From: Amblyornis subalaris
Taxonomy: Eukaryota > Chordata > Aves > Passeriformes > Ptilonorhynchidae
Direction of reading: 5' to 3'
Assembly: GCA_018881555.1 (NCBI GenBank)
Contig: JACAXG010000203.1
Coordinates: forward strand, 992,001 to 1,056,000
Length of the DNA: 64,000 nt
Positions 1-12,100 of this stretch are shown here, one piece after another (the first letter of the stretch is position 1; each line of letters begins with the position of its first letter). The notes under the pieces were generated by a model. That model did no database searches and was not told where the DNA came from. It saw only the letters and a list, made by a program, of their open reading frames with translations. The translations under genes were made by a program, and so were the position numbers.

Positions 1-797
1 GCGATACAGTGGAGTCTGGAGATGACAAAAATGTTTTTTTGATTTGTCGGATGTAATTGTCTGCAGTGAATTTGTATGCATTTTTTGAAAGATTTACAAC
101 AGTTTAGCAAACTTGGAAAGGCACAATAAAAGCCACATGTGAATAAAGGGTGGCTTAGAGGGACAGAACAATTCTTTACACTTTTGGCTATTGTGGCTAA
201 CAAGAAAGAAAGAAAAACTTTCTCCATAATAAAGTGTGAAATAACTTGGAGTGATGGTCTGACTTTATAATGGCAAAATTATGACTTCAGTCTTGGAAAT
301 ACTTCTTTTGATGTGTAACTTTAAAAATCAAAATAATCCACTGGGCTTCTAGGGACTGCTTTTGCAAATGAGGTTTAATACATGTATGATTAATGTGTGT
401 ATTGAGCATCTTTCTTATCTTATTCTTTCTATTCCCCATATATCCTGCTTTACCTGCATGTATGTGTATTTACGTATTTTTAACTGAAATTAATTCACCA
501 TGAACTCCCAGTACTTTATTTCAGAGAATATTCTTCAGATATTTTTGTTTTAAGGTGAAGGGTACAGCATGTTGCCCNCATGTATTGGTCCAACCAGCAT
601 TTGCCAAAGGATGTTCTCTTACAAACAAAGGGAAATCACAGGAAAACAGTTCCTTTACTTTCAGGAACAGAAGATGAATGCGAAGGACCCAAATGAGGTT
701 TATATTGATCTGGCAGAACACGAAATCAAGCGGAGGGACAGAAAATGAAGTGAGGAGGGTAGTTGTTCTGAACCTTGTGGACTATGATTAAATTGTT
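1..797. other. AT-rich non-coding stretch
   Basis: I see no gene, repeat family or convincing splice-bounded frame here. The only long open frame (521-721 minus) contains an N and matches nothing I know. The stretch ends where a CR1 fragment begins. Confidence 0.6.
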
Positions 798-980
798 ATC
801 GAGCACTGGAGCAGGTTGCCCAGAGAGGTTGTGGAATCTCCATCCTTGGAGTTACTCAGACTGTGGCTGGACCCAGCCCTGAACAGCTTGGTTTAGTTGC
901 TGCTGCTCTGAGCAGGGAGGGCTGGACTAGGAAGTTGCTAAAGGTCCCTGCAGCCTCTAATCCTTTGTGATTTTATGGAA
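798..980 (+). mobile_element. CR1 LINE fragment, 3' end, old copy
   Basis: The sequence GCAGGTTGCCCAGAGAGGTT is a hallmark of the CR1 3' untranslated region. It is followed by the usual order: a 'CCATCCTTGGAG' segment, a 'CTGGAC...CAGCC' segment, 'GGCTGGACTAG' and a degenerate 'CCTTTGTGATTTTATGGAA' that stands for the terminal 'TTCTATGATTCTATG' repeat. CR1 is the dominant avian LINE, and copies are usually 5'-truncated as here. Divergence at the 3' terminus suggests an older subfamily than the copies at 14.8 and 63 kb. The 5' limit is approximate. Confidence 0.85.
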
Positions 981-3406
981 TGCAGTATTTCTCTTTGAAC
1001 CAAGATTTCCAGGGATCCAGCATTAGCATTGTTGGCACTTTAGACGAGTCATCAGTTGCCATTTCTGTGGCTCAGCCTTAGAAGGTCCCACGTTCCACTT
1101 TGACCAGTGTGTATCTGTAGTTTATAAAAGAATCTTTCCTAGAGCTCAGGTTTTTCGCTGTGAAGATCAATTCTAGCAAGTGATGTACTCAGAGGCACAT
1201 TCCAGCACCTCTCAGTGCTGTATCCTAGAGCTAAAAACGTTGTGTCCTAGCAGGTCCCTGTGGACAAGCTGGAACTCTTGCAGCAGCAGACGAGTTTCAC
1301 CTGGTTGTACCTATTTGTAGGTGTATCCAGACAACACATGTTCAAAGGTATGTGCAGCCTGACCTCCTGTCCCACATCCCACCTCTGAGGAACGTTTCTC
1401 AGCGTGGAAATGGCACAAACCCAGGTGCTGCACCCCCCAGCTGTGCCACAATCCAAAGGAATGCTCACAGTCCTGTCTGGGATGCATGACTATGCCAAGA
1501 CCTCCAGCCCTGTCTGACCTCGCAGGCTGTGCTCTGAGGTCACAGCCTCTCCTCAGACTGTCAGNTGTCTGTCCCAGTGAGGTGATTTATCACGACAGCC
1601 ACGCTCTTTAGTCAAGAGAACACTTGACAGAAGGAGTTACTCTCCAGAGAGTGGACAGCTTGCTTTTTGCTGCTGCTCTCCTGGGGCTACGTCTCTCCCG
1701 GGGCATTCCCAGCTGACAGGCAGAGTGGAGTTTAGAACAGCAAGGAAAATGTTTACATTGCNATACTTTATTTTAATCTCCTGTTCTTCCCAGTGATCTT
1801 TCTCTAATGATCTAAACAGTGAAGAGTGTGCTGCCGCTGCTTGGAACAGAGGGAAGATCAAAGGTCTGTGTTTCTGCAGTTTTTGCCTGGTTGGTGAGGT
1901 GGATGGGTAGCAAGGTAAGGACAGCAGCTGCCAAGAAGAAAGAAAAGCACTGTAACTAAAAATCAGTAGCAAATTCACAAAAGCCTCAGTTTACTGTTTC
2001 AGTCCTTTGATGTTTAAAGGAAAACCGAAAATGACAAAAGTCAAGACTCCTCTGAGATCTTTAGGAAACCAGTGTGGAAAAACGCAGCATGATTTTAGGG
2101 GCCAGAGACGTCCCTGCACAGTTCAAAAGCAGATGCACTCGGTGAACTAGCAAGAGGCTAATTCCTGCCCTCTGTCATTTCATTCAGACCCTCAAGGCAC
2201 GTGTCTCTATCTCGGCCCCATTTATATGCAAGCAACTTAACTTAAGGTGCATTGTGAATGCTTCTGAAGGCCAGGGACTAATAGAGCCCTTAATTCTGCC
2301 CTTTTCGGTGTAGTACACAGCCTGATGCTTTGTTTATTTCCACTGTGAACATTGTGAGGCTGCAGCATTCTGACCTCGTGCATTGTCTCTCCCAGGGATC
2401 TCATTTTGACTGCTGCCTTGATGTTTCAGACAATCTGAGATTTCTGTTTGAAGCAGATAGAGTTTTGAGGTTTTTCTTAAGAAAGCACACTTTTCATCAG
2501 GACCCAAAGGACAGAGAGAGTTTTTTGACTTATTCCTCCTTTCAGATCCAGTGAGTGAACAGAAATGAATTTCTTGTGAGGCTGTTGATTCCTAAATATT
2601 AAGTATTCGTGTTGAGAAACCTTTTGCAGTTTTCTGCTTTGACAGCTGGCTTCTGAGGACCCCTGCTTGTGCCGTGGAAAAAGCTCCATATTCATATTGC
2701 ACTGGATGGCTGTGGCTTGTGATATCTCCCATCCAGCTGGATCCATCACACGGGATTGAATCACTGCTCAAGACCTGTCANCTCAGGGGAACATCAGACA
2801 TTCTGTCCATTCCTGTTTCAGGAGCAGATCTCCTTGATGGTTTTCTACTTTATTACTTTGGAGAGCCAAAATCCAGTTATTCTTTGGTTGCTTGGTAAAT
2901 CGTTTTATCCAAGATACCATTAATAATAGCTAAAGTCAGGCTGAACCGAGGGTATTCCCTGTTGAATGTCTGTTAAAGACAGAAGGTTAAGGCAAGGTGC
3001 AGAGGACATTTTCATTTTGTAAGTGAGAGAATTAAGCAGGTTATCTGCAGTCCCTCGTCCTTTCTTTCCCCATATCTTTAGACTTTAAAGTGCATAAGCC
3101 AAGCTTGGTTCACAGATGGGCAGTGTAGGAGGTCAGAGATGGATTTTAGCTAAAAGCATGGTGTATTCTACTTTTGTGAAGATTTTTGTGATGAGCTTTT
3201 GCTTCNTTCTTTCCAACCATAGGAGACTGAGCTGACGAGGCAGTTCAGAAAATTATCCTGAAAGACTAAAGTTTTGTGGTCTGTTCCCAGATGGTTGCAA
3301 GTGTCCCATGTGACAAACATTCAGGATGTTTCACTTTGCTGATAAGTTTGTGGTTTTGTTCTGATTTTTCTAAGCTAGCACAGTAGCCACTCATCAGTGT
3401 TTGTTG

Positions 3407-3425
3407 TTTTTTTTTTTTTTTTTTT
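3407..3425 (+). repeat. poly-T run (19 T)
   Basis: An uninterrupted run of 19 T. It is preceded by 'TTGTTG' and followed by 'GTAAC'. No retrotransposon body is recognisable next to it, so it is best treated as a simple mononucleotide repeat. Confidence 0.9.
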
Positions 3426-4632
3426 GTAACAACCAAATAAAGCACAGACATATCTTAATCCCATTTGTAAGGACAGGGACTGAAAGGTTTAATCAGCATG
3501 CAGAAGATCACAAGGGAAATCAGTACTAGAACCTGAAAGGTAACCTAGACTTCAATCTAAAGGCTCCAAGCACAAGATCTCTTCAGTCTCTCTCCTCTGT
3601 AATTACAAGGTGGGGAAATCCCAGAAGGATGCCAAATTCTTCTTGAAGCCTTCTAAAAAGTAAACCACATTCTGAATAAGACTAGTTAAGCACGTATGAG
3701 AATTTGGGGTTTTTTTAAAGTCATCGTTCCTTTGCATATCACTTTGTATATCCTAAATCTCNGCAACAAATTATTGAGTGAAATTTCCTAAAATATTTGT
3801 GTGGAATTCCATGCTCTGTAGAAGCCAGTAAAAATATTCCCCCTGTCCCCNGGAGAGAGAAGTCAATGTATCATTAGAAATAAAATAAATTATAAAGGTT
3901 TTCATCCTCTTTGGCTGTGTAAGTCTGACTGTGATGTGCTTCATGAGGGACAGAACGTGGCTGGTGGCTCCAGACAGTGAGGAGACATTTGTTTCAAGTC
4001 ACAAGAGCCAAGAAACTGTAAGTCCAAAACCCAGTGGGATATTCTTTCATCCTAACTACTTGTGCAGTGTCTGTCTTCAGCTACCAGTGACCTTGGGTCT
4101 CCCAGCGGGGCCTTTCTGGCTGGCAGCAGCAAGCCACAGAGTTTAGAGGAAAAAAAAAACCAAAAAATCCCTAAAAATAAAAAACAAGGAGGGAGAGAAG
4201 AAATCTGTTTCCTTCTTTAAAACTCAGGGACCTTAAAATTTCTGAAAAACATGTCACATTTGAAAAATTTTTTAAGGAATGTGATTGTTCTGCAGATTAA
4301 GGGACACAAGATGATAAACTAGAGGTACATTTCAACAGCAATGGATTTTAGGGTGAGAAAAGACAAAAACAAGGTAGTGTTGATGACATTAACAATTCAA
4401 CTGAACACAGTGCTCCACAAGTCATGTAATTGCTCTGCCACATTTTAGCCTTGGCAATTTAAAAGACTAAAGNTTTGCTTGAACCAAGATTTTAAATCGA
4501 AGGAGAAACTACAGAAAAGACACTCAAAGATTTAAATTCACTGTGAGTACTCTTGGCTGCATGCTGGATTTTGAGGATTTTCTGGTTTATATAAAGCTAG
4601 CAAAAATTCTATCAAAAACTTTTCTCTTCCTG

Positions 4633-4647
4633 AAAAAAAAAAAAAAA
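4633..4647 (+). repeat. poly-A run (15 A)
   Basis: An uninterrupted run of 15 A, about 107 bp upstream of the candidate exon at 4755. There is no recognisable retrotransposon body beside it. Confidence 0.85.
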
Positions 4648-4754
4648 GGCAGATTGTTTCCTAGCAGAGCATAAAAGAGGGATTGCTGTGTTTTCTATTA
4701 GAGCCACCAAAACAGGTTGCACAGAGGACAGTAAATTTTGTTCCTGCTGTGCAG

Positions 4755-4872
4755 ACATTTTGAACCAGATGACAAGTCCAACAGCCTGGATTCTGTGGAA
4801 GGTGAGATTTCAGTGGCTCCAAACGAAAATGAAAAAGCAAGATTGAGGGACCCCAAAGTGAAAGCCGTCCGG
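4755..4872 (+). CDS. candidate internal exon of an unidentified gene
   Basis: Seen: a pyrimidine-rich tract ends in TTCCTGCTGTGCAG at 4741-4754. A 118-bp open segment follows, then CGG and the near-consensus donor GTGAGTGA from 4873. Read with one base left over at the start (intron phase 2) and ending in phase 0, it gives 39 residues. They begin HFEPDDKSNS, continue through an acidic and polar stretch (DSVEGE, NENEKA) and end DPKVKAVR. There is no stop and no N. The composition (about 40% charged, few aromatics) resembles a disordered cytoplasmic linker more than random AT-rich DNA translation. I do not recognise the protein. No partner exon in compatible phase is convincing elsewhere in the window, so a chance splice-like pair remains possible. 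An alternative acceptor at 4701-4702 (TTTTCTATTAG) would lengthen the exon to the left. Confidence 0.3.
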
Positions 4873-7800
4873 GTGAGTGACAAACACAAATCAATCGCGT
4901 TTATTACGCCCCGTTCCTCCTGGAGAATCCTGGGGCCAGGAAGGCAGGGTGCATGACAGNTATATCCAAAAGTGTCTGCCAATCTCCTGCCTTCAGCCCT
5001 TCTGTGTGTTCCCACCCAACACGAGCGTTGCCAGCAAAGGAAGAGCGTGTCTNCATCATTGGTGGCACATTCTGGGAAAGCAGAGGCATGGCCCTGGCAC
5101 AGCTCACCTCCTTTTGATCTGATTGTGCCATATGGTGGCATTTTGATTCTGTATTTTGATGTGACATTTGTTGTCTCTGCCCCCATCGTCCAGAGCCCTT
5201 TGTGAAATTTATGGCCCAAGAGGAGATTGGATTTGGGAAAGGAGGTGGGGGTGAGTAGCAGTGGCCTCAGTGCAGTGGACGAGGTGCCTGGGCAGTTTTA
5301 TGGGATGAGTAACAGGAATAGGGAAGCTCAGGTGGAGAGATCCAAGGAAAGAAGCAAGTGCTAGAATCTTTCCTAGAGAAACAGGTGGAGATAAGCAGAG
5401 CAGGGAAAGGTGGAAGGCTGGGTTCCTGGAACAGCAAAAGTGACTGAAGAAGGGGCCATGGGAGGACTCATTTGTGCCAAGAGCCTGCAGTGCAGGGGCT
5501 GTAAGGGCTGGGAACTGTCACAGGGAAACAGGGCAGATGAAGCAGCCTGGAGGTCAGCCCAGCCATGGGTACTGCTCAATGGAATTCAGCAAAACTTCCC
5601 TTTAAAGGAATAGCAGGGGGAGGCATAATTCCACTGGCTCATCAAAGCTGGGGAACTGCTTGAAGAGCCATCCATGGATTTATTAGTAAAGATTTTATAG
5701 CAAGGAGTGGGGATATTATGCTGGCAACTGATAGAGAAGAAGCAACCAGTCCCTATCATGTAACTGTTCTATGCAAGACCACCAGAAACAAGGGAAAAAA
5801 GGAGTCAGAGCACAGGGAGTCACTGGGGGGCAGTTTCCTCACCTCTCTTCACAGATCTCTGCTCAGTGACTGAATTACTGAGCACCCATGGGCCATTCTT
5901 TAAATATTTCCTTCTTCAACCTTCAACTTCTTTTTCATTACACAGCCACATAAAAACAGGGAAATTAAAAGCTACTTCTTCAGTAAGAGACACACAAATA
6001 ATTTTTTTGTTGTTGTGTTTTATAAAATAATACAACTTCTCTCCTCATTGGACAGTAGCATCTGGAGTCTGAATTTTATTGAAACCAGCATGGATCAACC
6101 TTAAAATTATCAGGAATGAAAGTTCCCAGGATATCTGTATCATGTAAGGCAGTAGGAATCTCCAGAAGAACATTAGGTTTCATAATTTGTACAAAATCTT
6201 GTATCTATGACTGAGAATATTCTACAGCTCTTGACTATGTGTCGGAAGAATGTCTGGATTTTTCCTTGGATAGGCAGTGCCAGCCCAGTGTTACATTCTG
6301 GATATGAATCAGGTTGTTTCTGCTGGGTTTGTTGAAGCAGGGAGTGGTTCTTCAGAGGAGCACATATGTTTTTTTACTGTGAGATTTTTTCCGTCGCTTC
6401 AGAAACNTGTCCTTTGCACACCTCCTTAGTCTTTCATTACAGTCATTGCTACAGAGGAACCAATAACTCTGCTGGGTTTCAGCCAGTGTGGTGAATTTAA
6501 TTTTCCAACATTGGACTGTCATTGCAGAGTTGCAAGGCAGTGTAACATGCCATAAAATCGAGCTGTTTATTATCTAACANAAATGAAAGAGCTTTGCTTT
6601 TCTTTATTCTTCTTTTTTCCCACACTTTGTACTAAGTGATAATATAAATCACATTTTTTACTTATTTCAGGAATGAATGTTTGTTCTCCTGTGATGCTAA
6701 ATAAATCTCTAAATNTTAGCTGTCCCTAAAATATTTCAGGGGGTGTTGCTTCTGCTTAGCATGTAGAGCTAGTCAGGCCCATGGTGGGCAAATAATCTTT
6801 TTGTTGTGTGATGAATCTGCAGGTCCTTCACAACAAAAGATCTCCTAAAGCAGCGGGGCCAATCCTTTAAGTTGAGAAACAGTATATCAATAAAGGTCAG
6901 TGTGACAATGTGATTTATTGAAATGCTGTGCTGCTCCTAGCAGTTAGTATTTTATATTATATGATACACGGCAGGTGTTTTTATTCGTATTTGGGTCCCC
7001 CACTGAAACCCTGTTCAACCTGTTTTATTATTTATTGTTGCCTTTTAGAGGTGAAAGAAACCAATTCATTTGGCTTTCATAACCATTCCTAACAGGTACA
7101 AAGAGGTTAAGGACTAACAGAAAAAATCAATTGGTTAATAAAATAGTTAATTGACTAAATGCTTCTTCCAGGAGGCCCCGAATGCAGACAGTGCAGAACC
7201 AAAGGAGGTTGCTTTAATTAAAATGGCATCTCACTGCATAAAAGCCTTCACTGCAGATAAGGTTTTCAGACCTGAGTGAGCTTGTTCCTATTTGTATGGT
7301 TTACACATGGAGCAAATCTAGGTACCACAATTTATTTTTTTCACAGTTTTCAGTATCTACTTTTTCCCTTTTATGGTCATGANAGATGGCAAATTTACAA
7401 TGAAAGGCTCTCAAAACTGAAAGTTCAGTCAACATCTTCACCAGAGATCTGGAAAGAGTTTTGAGACAAATGTATACAACACTGACAAACAAATACTTCC
7501 CAGTTCTGCTTCATTCTGCTGGACTGTCTGGCAGGGTTTTTTTAAATTGATTTTATGGTGCTGTTACTTATGAAATTCAAGATTTTTAAAAGGCACAGGG
7601 AAGTAGGGAGTGCCTCGCTCTCTTTAACCACTTCTGAATTCCTAGCAGAAGAACATCCAAAACTGGTCTTGGGCACAGTAATGCCAGACCTGAAAGTCTT
7701 TCAGAAAAATACCCAATGTCTTCAACTCACTTTGACATAGCTTAGTCACCACTCAGTGGGAGTTCCTAAGCATCTGAGNTCCCCATATTTTCCTCCTGTG

Positions 7801-8854
7801 TTTAATGTAGTTTTTAGCACATTTTAAACAGTGATGTCTAAGGGACACCATTAAAAGCCCAAAAAGATACTTTACAGGGGGTACATTCACTTTTTGCATA
7901 TACATTATGCTATAGCACCCCAGTATTGTAAATGTTTAAAAAATAATTTAAAAAATAGAATAAAATAATTANTTTTTTTTTTTAAAGTTGCTTGTGAGTT
8001 TCCTGCACCAAGAGGCCAAGGCAAAGCAAGGTAACACAGGATCTGAGAAAGGTCCTTTCCTTGGCTTGCCCTCCCCATCCCTCATCTCTGGAATGAGGAG
8101 TCTGCCAGGACACAAAATATTTCAATGCTGGGTGATAGAGTTGACAGGAAAANCACATGAGGAGGCACACAAGGTTGTAGAAGGTTTGGGGTGAGTGAAT
8201 AATCATAATAACTGAGGTGATACTCAAATAATGTGTACAGAGGTAATAGAACAACAGGGTTACTGACTGATTTACAAGCTACTTGGTGAACAGAAGAGAG
8301 CAGTTTGAAACATGTTTGTATCAGGATATGCACAAACTATTTACATTTTTCATCCTTATATAACAACCCCAGTTTTCCTCCTACGGTGGTGTAGCCCACT
8401 CATGCATTTTTTTCCTGTATCCTTTCAAATTTCCTGGCATTAAGTTTGCTTTCCTTGTCTGAAAACCAAATAAACCTACTGGTGGGCTATTTGGGTTACT
8501 CCAGCAGTTTAACACCTCTGCTATTCTCACAAACCATGCCAAAGCCAGGGAAGGAGCAGCTGAGCCATCTCTTTGTCTCTTCCTCGTGCCCAGCAGCATG
8601 GCTGGGATTCATAAGGGAGACTGAAATTTGCACCTGCTGAGCATCATCAGCCTTAGGGACACCAGTGGAAGTGCAATACTCATNCCCAGTAATGCTGGCT
8701 ACAGATGCTTCTGGGCCAATCTGGCATTTAATTTCAAATGTCGACATTATCATCCCTTTATCAATAAAATACCTCTTGAGAGCAAATATCCTTTATTCCA
8801 ACCCCAAAAACGGGATCCTGCTTCCCAGTTGTCCCAGTCACCCAGCCTGGTTAC
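4873..8854. other. AT-rich non-coding stretch
   Basis: No gene, RNA or transposon is recognisable. The stretch has several short T-rich or A-rich runs (for example around 6002 and 7973). Overlapping frames at 4877-5219 are mutual shadows around the candidate exon. If that exon is real, this is probably its downstream intron. Confidence 0.5.
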
Positions 8855-9175
8855 ACACAACGGCGTCTCACAGCTCCCCGCCGCGCTTCCCAAGGTGAGC
8901 TCAGGGAGTCTGTCNAGCACCTCCAGATTTAATTGAAACATATTGAAAGCAAATCTCGTGGTTTCAGGACTGTGAGCTGTGCTGAGCGTTCCCTTTGGCC
9001 GGAATGAAGGAGCGGGATGCGTCGATAAAGGACACGCCGCGGACGGCCGGGCGCTCGCGCGACCTTCGCTGCTGCCCGCGGTGACACTCGCACAGCAGAG
9101 ACATTCCCACGCTTGTGGTGAGGGGAAAGGGGACTTTGATTAACAGCAGAGTAACGCAGCGAAACTCCAAATTAT
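8855..9175. promoter_or_regulatory. orphan CpG-rich patch
   Basis: By hand count, positions 9000-9090 hold about 17 CpG dinucleotides, including GCCGCGG, GCTCGCGCGA and CCGCGG. A smaller cluster at 8860-8890 includes CCGCCGCGC. The kilobases on either side have only scattered CpG. Unmethylated CpG islands mark promoters, enhancers or first exons in birds. No TATA box, start codon or splice donor clearly tied to it was found. The minus-strand frame across it (8964-9236, 90 codons) is not recognisable. A GC-rich transposon fragment is the alternative. Confidence 0.4.
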
Positions 9176-12100
9176 GTAGGAGTCCGTCCAGGCTGCAATT
9201 TGTCTTGTTTGTTTTTAATTTTAGGTTCAATGTCAANGCAAGATTTTAACTCTCTGGTTACGGCTCTTTATGCATGCAACTCTCTAATGTAATTGTGATA
9301 TAATCCTCAATTTTATTAGGAGCCAAGTTAAAAGGTATCAATGTGTTGNTCAGAATATTGCCTTCACTGGCAGTGGGAGCAAGTATCATGGCCTGGGAGC
9401 TGCTTTTCTGAGGAAAAGGTACATATCTGCTTCTGCTCTTGGGAGCACCTTCAGGACTGAAAGGGGAAGCAAACTAACACTGAACCACCACCAAGGCTCC
9501 TGAGGCAGAACATCTGATCTGCACAGCCAAAAAGAGGGGTTTATGCTAAAGCATCAAGCTCTGAACCNCAATGGGTGAAGGCTGGGCTTTTCCTTCTGCT
9601 GTGGGAGGGGGCAACTCTGGGATGGGGCAGAGAGGGCAGTGGGGAAGTAACTCCTGAAGCCATCACAGCAGGGTGTGTCTGAGCTGCAGTGTCACCAGTG
9701 TCACACCCAGTGCTGCCCTGGGTTGTGGTCCCGTAACAATGACAAGAAATCAATACTAATTTTCATTTTACTGCTTCACAAAGCGCAGCGACAAACGGCT
9801 GGTGAAAGATTTTCTGAAAAGGGCTGTTCACATCCTTCGTTATGGAAATTGAAATCATGACAGGCTCTGCTGGACATGGTGCTTTGTTGCAGTTCAGCTA
9901 CCCTGGCCCAAAAGCTGCAAACGGTGCTGGCTTGAGATGTCAAACACCAAAATCTTTCTCTTTTTCCGGTGGCTTCCTTGTCCACAAAATCCACGCACTG
10001 ACATTCTAGGACATGGNACTGAGAGAGCTGCTCCCCTCACATTCAATTTTGATCCCAAACAAACAGCTTGAGATTTCACATTGGATAATTGGGCTTTACC
10101 TGCATTTTAAACAAAAATCCTTCTTCTTTTATAAACTGCTTGAGTTGGGAGACATGCAGAGCTTTTGCTGAAAGAAATGCATTAATCCTTTTAAGTTTGA
10201 TGAAAGGTTCTTTTATACCATACTGTATAGTTTCCTGCTGTGGGACCACATTTGTGTAGAATCTCCATTTGTGTGCAAAGAAAGACACAGACTCCTTCTA
10301 ATGGTTTGAAGGAAAGACCGATAAGGGAAAGTGCTACACACCTNGACTTAAAATCGAACGAAATTCTGGGGAGGTTTATTGCATTAATTGGAGTTGATGG
10401 ACATGGTCTGTACATTTTCTCTTTATTCCTCAGGTGTGCCCCCAGGAGCTGTAGGTGATTCCCCTTTCTTTGAGCTGCTGCTGTAGCAGGCTCAATATTG
10501 GTCCCTCTCCAGGGGAATGGGAGGCCCTGCCANGCCCTGTTTTCCATGTTCCTGCTGCAGAGCCAAGTGCTGGGTCTGACAGTGGCACTGGAAGGCACTG
10601 CAATAATCTGCTGCCAAGAAGCAAATAAAAATGCCTGGTCTCTTTTGTTTCAAAGCCAAATTGGTCTGGATTTATTTTGGCATTTCTGGTATTTTGTTAT
10701 TATGACCAGACCAGTGCTGGGCATTGCCGGGCAACATGACACTCAATATTCCTGACTCACTGTGTCCCNCACATCAGTAGTGACTAGTGTCAAGCCTTCT
10801 AGACTATTGCTCTTCATTGATCAGCTATTACTATTATTTTATTTCTCTGTCTCTTTTTGTTTAGNACATTCCACTTTTACCAACCCATGGAGTAAAATAT
10901 TTTGACTTTCACTTTAGACGAGTACAGCAGCTACAGAAAAACATGGTACAGATCTTCCAGGCATAGTTCTGCCTGCAAACCTTTGCACTGTGTGTTGAGC
11001 TTGTATCTGCACCCAAATTCAGTCCAGCTAAGCCTGGTTCCAAAAATCAACGTAAGCAAAACTTTTACAGATAAGTTACATTTTACATTATGAATTGATC
11101 TCATAGAAACAACAAACTCATTGTTATAGCACAAGCAGCAAATGAGATCCCTGTGCTTGTGTGTTGTAGAACATTAGGGAGCACATAAAAATGCCAAGGA
11201 AAAGGTCAAGCAGTGAAGTGTTGGGAAACAGTGCTGGCCACAAGATCCACTCCATCAGACAAGCTGAACCTGAGCAGGTGTCTGCTCTACCTTGTAAAGA
11301 GCTGATGCAGCCTCTTCTCCAGCCTCCTGTTGGTAAATGGGAGTCTTGGAAAAAAATTCCCTGTCCATTCCATCTGTTTCCATGATGGGNTGTCATAAAC
11401 TTTGTGCAACCTCATAAACCAAGCACTACCCAATTTTGTTAATTTTTCTGCTGCTTCCAGCTAATACAAGGTATCAAAAAATCTCTTCTCAACTGCATCC
11501 TGAGGCAGAACATCATCTCTGAAGGCTTCTCAAACACATCTTGTCCTCCATGTGTGTTCCTGTGCCATCAGCACTGTCAGACCTCAGCCTCACACAGAAT
11601 GTGCAGCCACATCACAGAGAATTGCCCCNGAAACTCAATTTGGCCAAAACGAGACCTGGTCTGACAAATCCTGTGGACTGAAGCTTAGAGTTGAAGAGAA
11701 AGACAGTGGCTTTACTTATAAAGGTATTCAATTTATTGTATTGTAGAGAAGTGTGGTATTATGTACACATTCTCTCTCCCCATTAAATGGCTCCATAGCA
11801 TTATTTACCAAAAAAAAGGAACTGTGACTTCATTAGAAAACAAACACAAACGACAAGACACCCTTATTTATGCATTGGAGGATGGCTGACACAAGAATTA
11901 AATCAAAACATTCTGAGGATCAAAAAAGACTTTTTACATCCATTTGGGGAAGAGTTGGTTTCCCAGAATACCCCGGGAAGCTCAGCTGCCTACCAGCTCC
12001 CAAGTGTGCTTTGAGTTCTGTTCCTTCTGCTGAAGGCTATGAAAAAATTATCAAGTAATAGAGAAAAATTCATTTTTAAAATTTTTTTTAAGGTAGATAT

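Larger units (their letters stand above)
981..4754. other. non-coding stretch with poly-T and poly-A runs
   Basis: No gene is recognisable. Open frames on both strands (for example 1637-1978 minus and 2330-2554 plus) have no familiar domain. There is a 19-base T run at 3407-3425 and a 15-base A run at 4633-4647. This could be intron, if the exon candidate at 4755 is real, or intergenic DNA. Confidence 0.55.

Noticed and set aside
10415..10630. Strong acceptor-like tract (TTTATTCCTCAG), then AATAAA at 10624
   Set aside because: The frames behind it stop within 6-17 codons and there is no donor. It is weaker than the other candidates, though a non-coding RNA terminal exon cannot be excluded.
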